Of a stretch of 64,000 bases of DNA, positions 26,121-34,193 are shown one piece after another. The stretch spans positions 82,756 to 146,755 of the forward strand of contig NZ_LZIF01000044.1 in NCBI RefSeq assembly GCF_001667145.1, in the 5' to 3' direction. Below the pieces are notes generated by a model. That model worked only from the letters and a program-made list of their open reading frames with translations, was not told where the DNA came from and ran no database searches. The DNA comes from Mycobacterium sp. 852002-51971_SCH5477799-a (GTDB lineage Bacteria; Actinomycetota; Actinomycetes; Mycobacteriales; Mycobacteriaceae). Position 1 is the stretch's first letter, and the number at the start of each line of letters is the position of its first letter. A program made the position numbers and the translations under genes.

Positions 26121-26653
26121 CGTTGGCACCCGACCGACGCCCCGCACCGCCACCCCACCGGCCGGGCTCCGAACAGCGCCAATCCCGCAACGGGCCGGCC
26201 GGGCCCTTCCAGGACCCCGACCAGCCCGTGGAGTTCTGGCCGACCTCGGCCATCCGTTCCGCCCTGCAGGGCGGTGACATCGCGACCTGGAAGCGCATCG
26301 CCGGCGCACTGAAGCGCGACCCGTACGGGCGGACCGCCCGCCAGGTCGAAGAGGTCCTCGAGGGCACCCGGCCGTACGGCATCGCCAAGGCGCTGTGGGA
26401 GGTGCTCGAGCGTGCCCGCACCCACCTGGAGGCCAACGAGCGCGCCGAGGTGGCGCGCCACGTCGCGCTCCTGATCGACCGGTCCGGTCTGGCCCCGCAG
26501 GAATTCGCGTCCCGCATCGGGGTCACGGCCGAGGAGCTGGACGGTTACCTCGACGGCAGCACCAGCCCGACGGCCGCGCTGATGATCCGAATCCGGCGGT
26601 TGTCGGATCGGTTCGTCAAGGTGAAGTCCGCTCGGTCAGCCGAAGCCAACTGA
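26117..26653 (+). CDS. Helix-turn-helix protein, Rv0201c type
   Basis: A 178-residue soluble protein translationally coupled to mmpL11 (GTGA overlap at 26117-26120). Residues 1-40 are Pro/Arg/Gln-rich and disordered. The middle carries AIRSALQGGDIATWKRIAGALKRDPYGRTARQVEEVLEG. The C-terminal RSGLAPQEFASRIGVTAEELDGYLDGSTSPTAALMIRIRRLS has the form of an XRE-type helix-turn-helix. It corresponds to Rv0201c (166 residues). Regulation of the mmpL11 region or an adaptor role are both possible; neither is shown. It is convergent with the Rv0200-like gene, 4 bases away. Confidence 0.75.
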   Translation: MTLAPDRRPAPPPHRPGSEQRQSRNGPAGPFQDPDQPVEFWPTSAIRSALQGGDIATWKRIAGALKRDPYGRTARQVEEVLEGTRPYGIAKALWEVLERARTHLEANERAEVARHVALLIDRSGLAPQEFASRIGVTAEELDGYLDGSTSPTAALMIRIRRLSDRFVKVKSARSAEAN

Positions 26654-26657
26654 GTAG

Positions 26658-27341
26658 CTATCTGACCGGCAGCACATCGGCGACCAGCCAGTCGCTGCCC
26701 CGCTTGGTCAGCGTCACCCGCAGCGCCGGCGCCGCCTGACTGGGCGGCTGTCCCGGGGTGTTCTGAGTGACCCGCAGGACCACCGCCACACTGGCCGCCG
26801 ACGGCCCGAGGGCCTCGACTCCGGCCGACACCGTCGTGGCTTGCGCGGTGACGTTGTGCTGGGCCAGCTCGGCACTGGACTTGGTGTACTGCTCCTTGAA
26901 TGCGGCCGCGTGCTCCGGGACGATCATCGCCGTGGCCCGGTCGATCGAGCCGGTCGGGGCGGTGGGGCTGAACGACGCCATCGCCTCCGCCATGCCGGTG
27001 GCGATCTGAACGACTCGGTGGGAGTCGTTGGTGAAGTCGTTGTCCGCCCCGGTCCAGTGCGTGTAGCCGGTCGCGACGGCCGCGCCCAAGGCCGCCGTGC
27101 ACAGCAGGACGACCGCCAACCGCAGTCCCGGTGCGTCGTCGTCGGTGCCGAGGCTGACCGAATCGCGGCGCAGCAGCCAGAAATTGATCGCCACGCCTTC
27201 GACGATCAGCAGGATCAGCACCGAGCACGCCGACACCCACCACAGCGGCCAGCCGAGCACCAGACCGATGGCCAGCAGGGCCGCGATCGCGGCCAGCGGC
27301 GCCAGGATGTCGAAGGCGGCCAACCGCCAGATGTTTCTCAT
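26658..27341 (-). CDS. Orphan Mce-associated membrane protein, Rv0200 type
   Basis: A 227-residue membrane protein with two N-terminal helices (about 8-55), a third near 75-95, and an extracytoplasmic domain that begins YTHWTGADNDFTNDSHRVVQIATGM and ends VTLTKRGSDWLVADVLPVR. That ending (substrate-like strand, then W-x-hydrophobic) is the NTF2-like pattern shared by Mce-associated membrane proteins. It follows omamA by 7 bases, as Rv0200 follows Rv0199 in M. tuberculosis. A role in supporting Mce transporters is inferred from family and neighbour. Confidence 0.75.
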   Translation of the reverse strand: MRNIWRLAAFDILAPLAAIAALLAIGLVLGWPLWWVSACSVLILLIVEGVAINFWLLRRDSVSLGTDDDAPGLRLAVVLLCTAALGAAVATGYTHWTGADNDFTNDSHRVVQIATGMAEAMASFSPTAPTGSIDRATAMIVPEHAAAFKEQYTKSSAELAQHNVTAQATTVSAGVEALGPSAASVAVVLRVTQNTPGQPPSQAAPALRVTLTKRGSDWLVADVLPVR

Positions 27342-27348
27342 CGGATCC

Positions 27349-28017
27349 TCACCTGATCGAAGCCAATCCGGAGATCATCTGCTTGCCGTCCACGTCGGAG
27401 ACGTCCAGCCGCAGACTCCAGTGCACTGTCTGCGGCTTGGCTCCGACGTTTTCGCTGACCGAGGTGGCGATGAGCATCACCGAGTCGGTTCGACTCGCGA
27501 ATGGAGGCAGCTTGGTGGTGACCACCGGCCGGGCGATGCCGGGCTGGGTGTCCAGGTCATGGTGCACCGTTTCGATCGCCACCGCGTCGATCCGCCCGGC
27601 GCTCTTCGACTGCAGCTTCTCCACCACGGCCTTATACGGCTGCACGGCGGCATCGAAGTCGGTGTTGAGTTCCCCGACCGTCCCCTCGTGCAACCGCCGC
27701 AGGCTGGCATCCACGTTGCCGCTGTTCATGTTGATCAACACATTCGCCCAATCCGCGGCGGTCTGCATGGCGCGGCTCAAGTAGCCGCGTTCGGCAACCT
27801 GGTCTCGATGATCGGACCAGATGATGAAACCGAGCACGACCGCGGCCACCGACAACACACCGAGAACCGCCGACGCGACGCCGTAATGGGAGAACATTGC
27901 GGCGCTTTCGAATTCCTCCCCGTCGACGTCGCCGGAGTCGCCCTTCGCGTCGTCGCCGGGGTCGACGTGAACGGAATCTTCTTCGGCAGGTCGCTCGGTT
28001 CGCTCGCCGTCGGACAT
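27349..28017 (-). CDS. omamA: Orphan Mce-associated membrane protein OmamA
   Basis: A 222-residue protein with an acidic cytoplasmic N-terminus (rich in Glu/Asp to about residue 45), one membrane helix (VLGVLSVAAVVLGFIIW) and an extracytoplasmic NTF2-like domain ending SLRLDVSDVDGKQMISGLASIR. It corresponds to Rv0199 (219 residues), shown in M. tuberculosis to stabilise Mce1 and Mce4 transport complexes. It is the first gene of a pair with the Rv0200-like gene and is divergent from zmp1 (41-base gap). Its partners, the mce1 genes, are at the right end of this window. Confidence 0.85.
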   Translation of the reverse strand: MSDGERTERPAEEDSVHVDPGDDAKGDSGDVDGEEFESAAMFSHYGVASAVLGVLSVAAVVLGFIIWSDHRDQVAERGYLSRAMQTAADWANVLINMNSGNVDASLRRLHEGTVGELNTDFDAAVQPYKAVVEKLQSKSAGRIDAVAIETVHHDLDTQPGIARPVVTTKLPPFASRTDSVMLIATSVSENVGAKPQTVHWSLRLDVSDVDGKQMISGLASIR

Positions 28018-28058
28018 GGCCCGATCGTTGCACCCGGGAAAGATGGAAGGATGGCGGG

Positions 28059-30047
28059 GTGACGAATACGGCCATCCGCTCGGGCATCGACCTGAGCCAT
28101 GTCGACGAAAGCATCCGCCCCCAAGACGACCTGTTCGGTCACGTCAACGGCCGCTGGCTGGCCGAATACGAGATACCGGCGGACCGCGCGACCGACGGCG
28201 CCTTCCGCCAGCTGTATGACCGCGCCGAAGAACAGGTGCGCGACCTGATCGTGGAGGCCAGCCAGCAGGGTGCGCCCGCCGCGGACGACGACGCGCAACG
28301 CATCGGCGACCTGTACGCCAGCTTCCTCGACGAGGACACCGTGCAGCGCCGCGGCGTGCAACCACTGCGCGACGAGATGTCCGTGATCGACGACGCCGCC
28401 GATGCCGACGCGCTGGCCCGGGCCATCGGCGCGCTGCAGCGCACGGGTGCGGGCGGCGGCGTCGGGGTGTACGTGGACACCGACGCCAAAAACTCGACCC
28501 GCTATCTGGTGCACTTCACCCAGTCCGGCCTCGGGTTGCCCGACGAGTCCTACTACCGCGATGAGCGGCACCTCCAGGTGCTGGAGGCCTATCCCGCGCA
28601 CATCGCGCGGATGTTCGCCCTGGTGTTCGGCGGGGACAGGGCAGACCACATTCAGACCGCCGAACGCATCGTCGCGCTGGAGGGCAAGCTTGCCGAGGCG
28701 CATTGGGATGTGGTCAAGCGCCGCGACGCCGACCTCACCTACAACCTGCGCACGTTCGCCGAACTGCGTGACGAATCGTTGGGCTTCGATTGGGCGGGCT
28801 GGGCCACCGCGCTGGGCGCCGGCCCGGAATCGCTTGCGGAAGTGATTGTGCGCCAACCTGATTACCTGCGGACCTTCGCCGAGCTGTGGCGCAACGAGGA
28901 CCTCGAGGTGTGGAAGAGCTGGGCGCGGTGGCGGCTGATCCGCGCGCGGGCCTCCTGGCTGACCGACGAACTGGTGTCCGCGGACTTCGACTTCTACGGC
29001 CGGCTGCTGACCGGGGCCGAGCAAATCCGGGAGCGGTGGAAGCGCGCGGTGTCGCTGGTGGAGAACCTGATGGGCGACGCCGTCGGAAAGCTTTATGTGC
29101 AGCGGCATTTCCCGCCCGGGGCGAAGGCCCGCATCGACGAGCTGGTCGCCAACCTGCGGGCGGCGTATCGGATGAGCATCAGCGAGCTGGACTGGATGAC
29201 GCCGCAGACCCGGGAGCGGGCGCTGGCCAAGCTGGAGAAGTTCACCGCCAAGGTCGGCTACCCGGCGAAGTGGCGCGACTACTCCGCGCTGTTGATCGAG
29301 CGTGACGACCTGTACGGCAACTACCTGCGCGGGTATGCGGTCAACCACGATCGCGAGCTGGCCAAGCTCGGCGGGCCGGTGGACAAGGACGAGTGGTTCA
29401 TGACGCCGCAGACGGTCAACGCGTACTACAACCCGGGGATGAACGAAATCGTCTTCCCGGCAGCCATTCTGCAACCGCCCTTCTTCGACCCCGAGGCCGA
29501 CGACGCGGCCAACTACGGCGGCATCGGCGCGGTGATCGGGCACGAGATCGGGCACGGCTTCGACGACCAGGGCGCAAAATACGACGGCGACGGCAACCTG
29601 GTCGACTGGTGGACGGATGCGGACCGGACCGAGTTCGGCGCCCGCACGAGGGCTCTCATCGAGCAGTACGACGCCTACACGCCGCGGGGCCTGGGCAGCG
29701 ACCACCACGTCAACGGCGCGTTCACCGTCGGGGAGAACATCGGCGACCTGGGTGGCTTGTCGATCGCGCTGCTGGCCTACCAGTTGTCGCTGAACGGCGA
29801 GCCCGCCCCGGTGATCGACGGCCTGACCGGCGTGCAGCGGGTGTTCTACGGCTGGGCCCAGGTATGGCGCACCAAATCCCGTGAGGCGGAGGCGATCCGG
29901 CGCCTCGCGGTGGATCCGCACTCGCCGCCGGAGTTCCGCTGCAACGGCGTGCTGCGCAACATGGACGCCTTCTACGACGCCTTCGACGGCGCCGACGCGG
30001 GTGCGCTGTTTCTAGAGCCGGAGGACCGGGTCAAGATCTGGAACTGA
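28059..30047 (+). CDS. zmp1: Zinc metalloprotease Zmp1 (M13 family)
   Basis: A 662-residue M13 (neprilysin-type) endopeptidase. VIGHEIGHGFDDQG carries the zinc HEIGH (residues 495-499), and VGENIGDLGGLSIAL supplies the third ligand E559 in the ExxxD motif. NAYYNPGMNEIVFPAAILQPPFF is the substrate-binding strand of the family. Length matches Rv0198c (663). In M. tuberculosis it is reported to dampen inflammasome activation and phagosome maturation. It has no obvious signal peptide. The start is a GTG with GGCGGG just upstream. The 3' end overlaps the convergent oxidoreductase gene by 17 bases. Confidence 0.93.
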   Translation: MTNTAIRSGIDLSHVDESIRPQDDLFGHVNGRWLAEYEIPADRATDGAFRQLYDRAEEQVRDLIVEASQQGAPAADDDAQRIGDLYASFLDEDTVQRRGVQPLRDEMSVIDDAADADALARAIGALQRTGAGGGVGVYVDTDAKNSTRYLVHFTQSGLGLPDESYYRDERHLQVLEAYPAHIARMFALVFGGDRADHIQTAERIVALEGKLAEAHWDVVKRRDADLTYNLRTFAELRDESLGFDWAGWATALGAGPESLAEVIVRQPDYLRTFAELWRNEDLEVWKSWARWRLIRARASWLTDELVSADFDFYGRLLTGAEQIRERWKRAVSLVENLMGDAVGKLYVQRHFPPGAKARIDELVANLRAAYRMSISELDWMTPQTRERALAKLEKFTAKVGYPAKWRDYSALLIERDDLYGNYLRGYAVNHDRELAKLGGPVDKDEWFMTPQTVNAYYNPGMNEIVFPAAILQPPFFDPEADDAANYGGIGAVIGHEIGHGFDDQGAKYDGDGNLVDWWTDADRTEFGARTRALIEQYDAYTPRGLGSDHHVNGAFTVGENIGDLGGLSIALLAYQLSLNGEPAPVIDGLTGVQRVFYGWAQVWRTKSREAEAIRRLAVDPHSPPEFRCNGVLRNMDAFYDAFDGADAGALFLEPEDRVKIWN

Positions 30048-32277
30048 CACTCACCGGTGCGGCCTCGATCCGCGCGGGCACGTGCTTGTGCCACGGCGTG
30101 CCGGCGTAAGGGTCGCGCCACTCGGTCGAGGTGAGCGCGTTCGGGGCGACACCGGGAGTGACGGTCCGCCCGTCGGCGTCGAGGTAGTCGAGCCCAAAAC
30201 CGTTGGGCAGGGCGGCATGCCCGGCCATCATCGTCTCGGTGATCTCCACGGTGGCCTCGGCGCTACCGGCCGCGGTGCTGATGCGCGCCCGGCATCCCTC
30301 GACCAGTCCCAGGATCTGGGCATCTTCGACGCTGATGCGCAGTGCGCCATCGGCGTCGCGTTTGCGCCAGGCCGGATCCCGGAAGATGTCGTTCGCGGTG
30401 TAGGCACGGCGCTCCCCCACCGAGAGCACGATCGGGAATTCCGGTGTGGTGAGCCGGGGCGGGGTGCGGGACAGTGCGTTCAATTCGTCGAGCATGGACG
30501 GAATTTCCAGGGCGATCTTGTGATCGGCGTGGCTGATCAGTGTGAAGTCGTCCTCGTAGTCGTGCACGGTGAAGGTCACCCCCGACGGAGTGTCCAGGAT
30601 GGCGTCGAACAGGGCGTTGCCGTCGGCGTGCCCGGCGCGTCGCACCGCATCCGGATAGGTCAGCGCGGTTTTTTGGGCGAGTCCCCACAGGGCGGCCGCG
30701 CCGCGCAGCCCCTCGGGCAGTGTCGGCCCCAGCGTTTCGTACAGCACATACGGAAGCAGTTGCGCCACGGTTGGATTGGTCGCCGCGGCACCGAGAAACG
30801 CTTCGGTGTATGCCTGCCTGCCATTTCGCGCGGCTTCGTGCAGTGGCCGCAGATCGGCGTCGTTCACGACGCCGAGCGCACGCACGAGTCGTGCCCAGAT
30901 CTCGGGTTCGGCCAAAGTTCCCGGCAGGGGCTCCATCAACGGGCGGCGCAGCTGGAAGGTGTTGTGCGGGAACTCGAGGTTGAAGAAGGTGGCTTCCGGC
31001 TTCTCGAATTGGGACGCTGCGGGGAGCACGTAATGCGCGAGCCGGGCGGTCTCGGTCATCGCGACGTCGATGACCACCATCAGTTCCAGGGCTTGAAAGG
31101 CCTCCCGGCACGCGACCGAGTTGGCCAGCGAGTGCGCGGGATTGCTGCTTTCCACGACCATGGCCCGGAACCGGTCCGGATGGTCGGTCAGAATTTCCTC
31201 GGGCACAACGTTACTGGGCACGAGTCCGGAGATGATCGGGGCCCCGGTCACCGGCGTGCGGCCGGAGAACTGGCCGAACAGCGGGGCGAACGACGAATGC
31301 AGGTGCTGGCCACCCTTTTTCGCGAAGTTGCCGGTGAGGATCCAGAGCAACTTGTTCAGATAGGAACACAGGGTGCTGTTGGGTGCCTGCTGCACCCCGA
31401 GGTCTTCGAACACCGAGACGCTGGCGGCGGTTCCGATGCGGCGCGCTGCCGTGCGCAGCAGTTCCTGGTCGACCCCGCAATGCTCGGCGTAGTCGGCGAT
31501 CGGAACCTTGCGCAGCGCGGCGCGCACAGCGTGCGCGCCGCGCACATGCTCGGCGAGAAACGTTTCGTTGCACAGGTTTTCCTGCACGAGGATGGCGGCC
31601 AGGGCGGCCAGGCACCATGCATCGGTGCCGGGTCGCACCCGCAGGTGGAAGTCGGACATCTTCGCGGTGTCGGTGACCACCGGATCGATGACGATCATGG
31701 AGCGGGCCGGATCTTTGGCGATCTCGTTGAGCACCACGCGCGCTCGCGGGAAGCTCTGCGACATCCACGGGTTCTTCCCGACGAACACCGCCACTTCGGC
31801 GTGCTCGAATTCGCCCCTGGTGTGTCCACCGTAGAGCTGCCCGTCGATCCAGGCCTCACCGGTCTTCTCCTGCGCCAGCGCATTTGAGCGGTAGCGCGAG
31901 CCCAGCGCCTTCAAGAAGGCGCCGCTGTAGGCCCCGCCCAGGTGGTTGCCCTGCCCGCCGCCGCCGTAGTAGAAGATCTTGTCGCCGCCGTAGCTGTCGC
32001 GAATGCGTCTGAAGCCCTCGGCGATCTCCACGATCGCCGTGTCCCAGTCGATCTCCTCGTAGCTGCCGTCCGCGCGGCGCCGCAATGGGGAGGTCAGCCG
32101 GGCGCCGCTGTTCTGATAGTGGTCCAGCCGCAACGCCTTGTTGCAGGTGTAGCCCTGCGAGCCCGGGTGCGCCTTATCACCGCGGATGCGGGCCAGCCGG
32201 CGGTCTTCGACTTGGACGACGATGCCGCAGTTGCATTCGCACAGGATGCAGGCGCTGGATTGCCATTCACCGGTCAT
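30031..32277 (-). CDS. Molybdopterin oxidoreductase, Rv0197 type
   Basis: A 748-residue member of the formate dehydrogenase/nitrate reductase group. C10-x2-C13-x3-C17 and C45 (YTCNKA) are the ligands of an N-terminal [4Fe-4S] cluster. YGGGGQGNHLG and the DPVVTDTAKMSDFHLRVRPGTDAWCLAALA stretch are molybdopterin-guanine-dinucleotide contacts. A C-terminal beta-barrel begins near LSVGERRAYTANDIFRDPAW. Substrate and electron partner are unknown. It has no Tat signal, so it is cytoplasmic. It overlaps the TetR gene by 11 bases, indicating one operon under that regulator, and overlaps zmp1 tail to tail. Confidence 0.86.
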   Translation of the reverse strand: MTGEWQSSACILCECNCGIVVQVEDRRLARIRGDKAHPGSQGYTCNKALRLDHYQNSGARLTSPLRRRADGSYEEIDWDTAIVEIAEGFRRIRDSYGGDKIFYYGGGGQGNHLGGAYSGAFLKALGSRYRSNALAQEKTGEAWIDGQLYGGHTRGEFEHAEVAVFVGKNPWMSQSFPRARVVLNEIAKDPARSMIVIDPVVTDTAKMSDFHLRVRPGTDAWCLAALAAILVQENLCNETFLAEHVRGAHAVRAALRKVPIADYAEHCGVDQELLRTAARRIGTAASVSVFEDLGVQQAPNSTLCSYLNKLLWILTGNFAKKGGQHLHSSFAPLFGQFSGRTPVTGAPIISGLVPSNVVPEEILTDHPDRFRAMVVESSNPAHSLANSVACREAFQALELMVVIDVAMTETARLAHYVLPAASQFEKPEATFFNLEFPHNTFQLRRPLMEPLPGTLAEPEIWARLVRALGVVNDADLRPLHEAARNGRQAYTEAFLGAAATNPTVAQLLPYVLYETLGPTLPEGLRGAAALWGLAQKTALTYPDAVRRAGHADGNALFDAILDTPSGVTFTVHDYEDDFTLISHADHKIALEIPSMLDELNALSRTPPRLTTPEFPIVLSVGERRAYTANDIFRDPAWRKRDADGALRISVEDAQILGLVEGCRARISTAAGSAEATVEITETMMAGHAALPNGFGLDYLDADGRTVTPGVAPNALTSTEWRDPYAGTPWHKHVPARIEAAPVSVSSRS

Positions 32278-32869
32278 CGCAGTTTTCCTTTCCGGGCGCC
32301 TGTTGGGGCGACGCCGTCAGCAGCAGATCGCGCAGCTGGCGGTGGACGACGTCGAGGGGCGTCAGGTCACGTCGCACCCGCGCGAGCACGATCGCGCCCT
32401 CGAGCGAGGAGGTCGCCATGATCGCCAGCTCGCGCGCCCGCTCCGGCGCAATGCCGTCGGCGATGAACCGCGCGGCGATCAGGTCCGACCATCGGTCGAA
32501 GACCGCCGCGGCGCGCTCGATCACCACGCGTTCGGTGTCCTGCCGCTCGCCCGCTTCGACGGAGACCGCCACGATGGGGCAGCCGGCGCGGAAGTCGCTG
32601 TCGAGCAGCTGCCGCCGGTACTTGTCGATCAGGGTGTCCAGCAATCGCAGGCCGTCGTCGGCGCCGGTGATGACGGCGGCGACATGCTCGCCCGCATAGT
32701 CCACGGCCTCGCAGAGCAGCTGCGTGCGCCCGCCGGGGAAGTAGTGGTAGGCCGATCCGCGGGGCGCGCCACTGTGCTCGAGCACATCGGAGATCGCGGT
32801 GGCGCGCGCGCCCCGCTCCCGGATCAGCAGCGCGGCGGAGGCGACCATCCGCTCGCGTGGACCACGCAT
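32267..32869 (-). CDS. TetR-family regulator, Rv0196 type
   Basis: A 200-residue repressor. Residues 5-50 form the DNA-binding domain (RMVASAALLIRERGARATAISDVLEHSGAPRGSAYHYFPGGRTQLL); the rest is a ligand-binding helical domain (ERVVIERAAAVFDRWSDLIAARF). The ATG at 32869 has GAGGAG 5 bases upstream. A 24-base palindrome starts 24 bases upstream of the ATG, so the gene probably represses itself and the overlapping molybdopterin oxidoreductase gene. The inducer is unknown. Confidence 0.87.
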   Translation of the reverse strand: MRGPRERMVASAALLIRERGARATAISDVLEHSGAPRGSAYHYFPGGRTQLLCEAVDYAGEHVAAVITGADDGLRLLDTLIDKYRRQLLDSDFRAGCPIVAVSVEAGERQDTERVVIERAAAVFDRWSDLIAARFIADGIAPERARELAIMATSSLEGAIVLARVRRDLTPLDVVHRQLRDLLLTASPQQAPGKENCDDR

Positions 32870-32892
32870 CGCATCTCCTCTCGGGCGTCAGG

Positions 32893-32916
32893 GTTATGTA
32901 TGATGCTATACATAAC
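32893..32916 (-). promoter_or_regulatory. Palindromic operator of the TetR/oxidoreductase operon
   Basis: GTTATGTAT at 32893-32901 and ATACATAAC at 32908-32916 are perfect inverted arms around a 6-base spacer. The site is strikingly AT-rich for this genome and lies just upstream of the TetR start, the usual place for an autoregulatory TetR operator. Confidence 0.75.
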
Positions 32917-32988
32917 GGCTCCGCCAGCGGAAGCCCCTCACGCAGTTGGCCTGGATCAATGTGGGCCGCGGTTGACCTACGGACACGA

Positions 32989-33020
32989 AATCGCCCATTT
33001 CCGAGTGGAAATGGGCGATT
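32989..33020 (-). terminator. Strong hairpin after the L,D-transpeptidase gene
   Basis: AATCGCCCATTTCC at 32989-33002 pairs perfectly with 33007-33020 across the loop GAGT (14 base pairs). It begins 19 bases past the transpeptidase stop at 33039. There is no strong U-tract, as is common for mycobacterial terminators. Confidence 0.75.
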
Positions 33021-33038
33021 CTGCGCTGTTGATGCGGG

Positions 33039-34076
33039 TTAATTCATCCAGTCGGCGGAGCCGTCGTTCTTCTTGTACGAGCCTCCGCTGGAGTTCTTCA
33101 CCACGACGGGGTCACCCGGACCGAAGTTGTCGAAGAACCACTTCGCGTTGCTGGGGCTGATGTTGATGCAGCCGTGGCTGACGTCGCGCTTGCCCTGGTC
33201 GTCGACCGACCACGGCGCGCTGTGCACGTAGTCGCCGACGTTGTCGAAGCGGACAGCGTCCTCCACCGTCACCTTGTAGCCGTAGGTCGAGCTCACCGGC
33301 ACCCCGTAGGTCGAGGAGTCCATCACCACCGACGCCTTCTTGTCCTGCACGTAGTAGGTGCCGTTGGGGGTCTGGTGGTTGCCGGAGGTCATGCCCATCG
33401 ACATCGGGAAGGTCTTCTCCACGGTGCCGTTGCGGGTGATGGTCAGCTGGTGGGTGGCGTCGTCGGCCGTGGCGATCAGCGTGTCACCGGTCTGGAAGGT
33501 GGAGACGGTGCCGCCGGCGTCGACGGTCACCGCGGTGTGCGCGGGCCAGAAGTTGATCGGGCGCCAGCGCAGCTGGGTCGGGGTCATCCAGTAGAACTTG
33601 CCCGGCACCGGCGGGACGGACGAGACGTGCACGGCGCCAATCGCCGCGTCGGCGTTTTCGACCGTTCCGGGGAAGTTGATGATGATCGGCTGGCCCACAC
33701 CCACGGTCGAGCCGCCCTTGGGGACGAACGACGGCGGCCCGAACGGCGCCGTCCCTGTGAACGGCGTGGCGTTTTGCCCCTCGGCCGAGGCCGCTGCGGG
33801 CTGGGCGTTGGGCGGAGCCCACGGCGCCGGCGGCGCCAGCGGGTTGGGCGGCGGGGCCGCCAACGGGTCGGGCGGCGGCGGCGCCAACGGATCGGGCGGC
33901 GGGGGCGGCCCGGGCGGAGCGGCGACCGCACCCGGGTCAGCGGGAGCCGGGTCCGGATCCGCCGATGCGGGGCCCGCAGTCAGCACCAGCGCCAGGCCCA
34001 CGACGGACGCCAAACCGGTTGTGCTCAGAGCGGCGAAGAGGCCCTTTCTAGTCCCGGCCCTCGTCCAGCCTGACAT
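33039..34076 (-). CDS. L,D-transpeptidase (YkuD domain), Rv0192 type
   Basis: A 345-residue secreted cell-wall enzyme that forms 3-3 cross-links in peptidoglycan. It has a basic N-terminus and hydrophobic [17 protein letters not shown] signal. Then comes a long Pro/Ala/Asp linker with [15 protein letters not shown] repeats (about 30-80), an Ig-like domain ([14 protein letters not shown]...), and a C-terminal YkuD domain. That domain holds HSAPW and the catalytic SHGCINIS with nucleophile C303. ATG 34076 is chosen because GGAGGT lies 6 bases upstream; the ATG at 34082 would touch it. In M. tuberculosis the neighbouring Rv0193c-Rv0195 follow; they are absent here. Confidence 0.88.
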   Translation of the reverse strand: MSGWTRAGTRKGLFAALSTTGLASVVGLALVLTAGPASADPDPAPADPGAVAAPPGPPPPPDPLAPPPPDPLAAPPPNPLAPPAPWAPPNAQPAAASAEGQNATPFTGTAPFGPPSFVPKGGSTVGVGQPIIINFPGTVENADAAIGAVHVSSVPPVPGKFYWMTPTQLRWRPINFWPAHTAVTVDAGGTVSTFQTGDTLIATADDATHQLTITRNGTVEKTFPMSMGMTSGNHQTPNGTYYVQDKKASVVMDSSTYGVPVSSTYGYKVTVEDAVRFDNVGDYVHSAPWSVDDQGKRDVSHGCINISPSNAKWFFDNFGPGDPVVVKNSSGGSYKKNDGSADWMN

Positions 34077-34193
34077 ACGCATACCTCCACTCGTGTTCTC
34101 GACACAGTGTGGCATAGGAGCCACGCCAGCTACCTCCACCGGCGGTTGGTCGCGCGTCGGGAAGGGTGCCGATTATGGGTTTGAGCTGCGCGG

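Noticed and set aside
27777..29921. Open frame of 714 codons on the minus strand, opposite zmp1
   Set aside because: It lies fully antisense to a clear M13 protease, has no recognisable domain and shows the His/Arg/Gln/Val-rich composition typical of frames created by third-position GC in high-GC DNA.
30082..31887. Open frame of 601 codons on the plus strand, opposite the molybdopterin oxidoreductase
   Set aside because: Antisense to a gene with complete Fe-S and cofactor motifs; low-information composition and no family signature.
33820..33915. GC-rich repeat array that might be read as a CRISPR or VNTR locus
   Set aside because: It encodes the PPPDPLA linker repeats of the L,D-transpeptidase; there are no constant repeats with unique spacers.
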